Positions 9,915-9,939 of a DNA stretch of 9,939 nt are shown here, piece after piece. The number at the start of each line of letters is the position of its first letter. Within the stretch, counting starts at the first letter, position 1. Where the stretch lies: positions 1 through 9,939 of the forward strand of contig CAIRFY010000636.1 in assembly GCA_903877945.1 (NCBI GenBank), in the 5' to 3' direction. The stretch is from an uncultured Oscillochloris sp. (GTDB lineage Bacteria; Chloroflexota; Chloroflexia; Chloroflexales; Chloroflexaceae). The position numbers were made by a program, and so were the translations under genes. The notes under the pieces are model-generated. The model saw only the letters and a list, made by a program, of their open reading frames with translations. It searched no databases and had not been told where the DNA came from.

Positions 9915-9939
9915 AGACGCCCCGGCGGGGCGTCTCTAC
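9911..9939. repeat. Perfect 13-bp palindrome overlapping the ribF stop
   Basis: The arms at 9911-9923 and 9927-9939 are perfect reverse complements (GTAGAGACGCCCC and its complement) around a 3-nt GGC loop. The ribF TAG (9912-9914) is inside the left arm. The hairpin would be very stable and may act as a terminator or mRNA end protector, but the window stops before any U-tract could be seen. The GTAGAGACG...CGTCTCTAC form resembles dispersed palindromes that I recall from cyanobacterial and Chloroflexota genomes; this is memory, not a search result. Confidence 0.85.

Overview
This window looks like a chromosomal housekeeping segment of a GC-rich bacterium. It most resembles Chloroflexota, class Chloroflexia (Chloroflexus/Roseiflexus/Oscillochloris-like). 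That placement is an inference from the MutS N-terminal sequence style, the abundant heptanucleotide repeats and palindromes, and extended -10 promoters. No database search was possible. I saw no phage, IS, CRISPR, rRNA or tRNA signal.

Layout. On the minus strand, 44-2152 encodes a secreted S8 (subtilisin-like) protease with a C-terminal repeat region. A 250-bp divergent intergenic region (2153-2402) separates it from a plus-strand run: aroK (shikimate kinase, GTG start at 2403), a 178-bp repeat-rich gap, mutS (mismatch repair ATPase, 1000 aa), pabC (aminodeoxychorismate lyase, 6 nt after mutS), pabAB (fused glutamine amidotransferase and aminodeoxychorismate synthase), and ribF (riboflavin kinase/FAD synthetase, GTG start at 8997). 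The window ends in a perfect 13-bp hairpin that overlaps the ribF stop codon.

Functional links. AroK feeds the shikimate pathway to chorismate. PabAB and PabC convert chorismate plus glutamine to p-aminobenzoate for folate. RibF makes FMN and FAD. MutS sits among them, probably co-transcribed with pabC and pabAB. aroK and ribF each have a good extended -10 promoter (TGnTACAMT) without a clear -35 box.

The unusual content is the repeat load in and around mutS. A 28-bp-arm palindrome and a CTGACAC heptamer array lie just upstream. An in-frame G-rich/C-rich imperfect palindrome lies in the middle of the gene. A ten-unit heptamer array lies just before the predicted sliding-clamp-binding motif QLSLF. 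Because 7 is not a multiple of 3, slippage in the last array would remove the clamp-binding and C-terminal domains while leaving the ATPase domain intact. No clearly new multi-gene system is visible; the repeat architecture is the part most worth following up.
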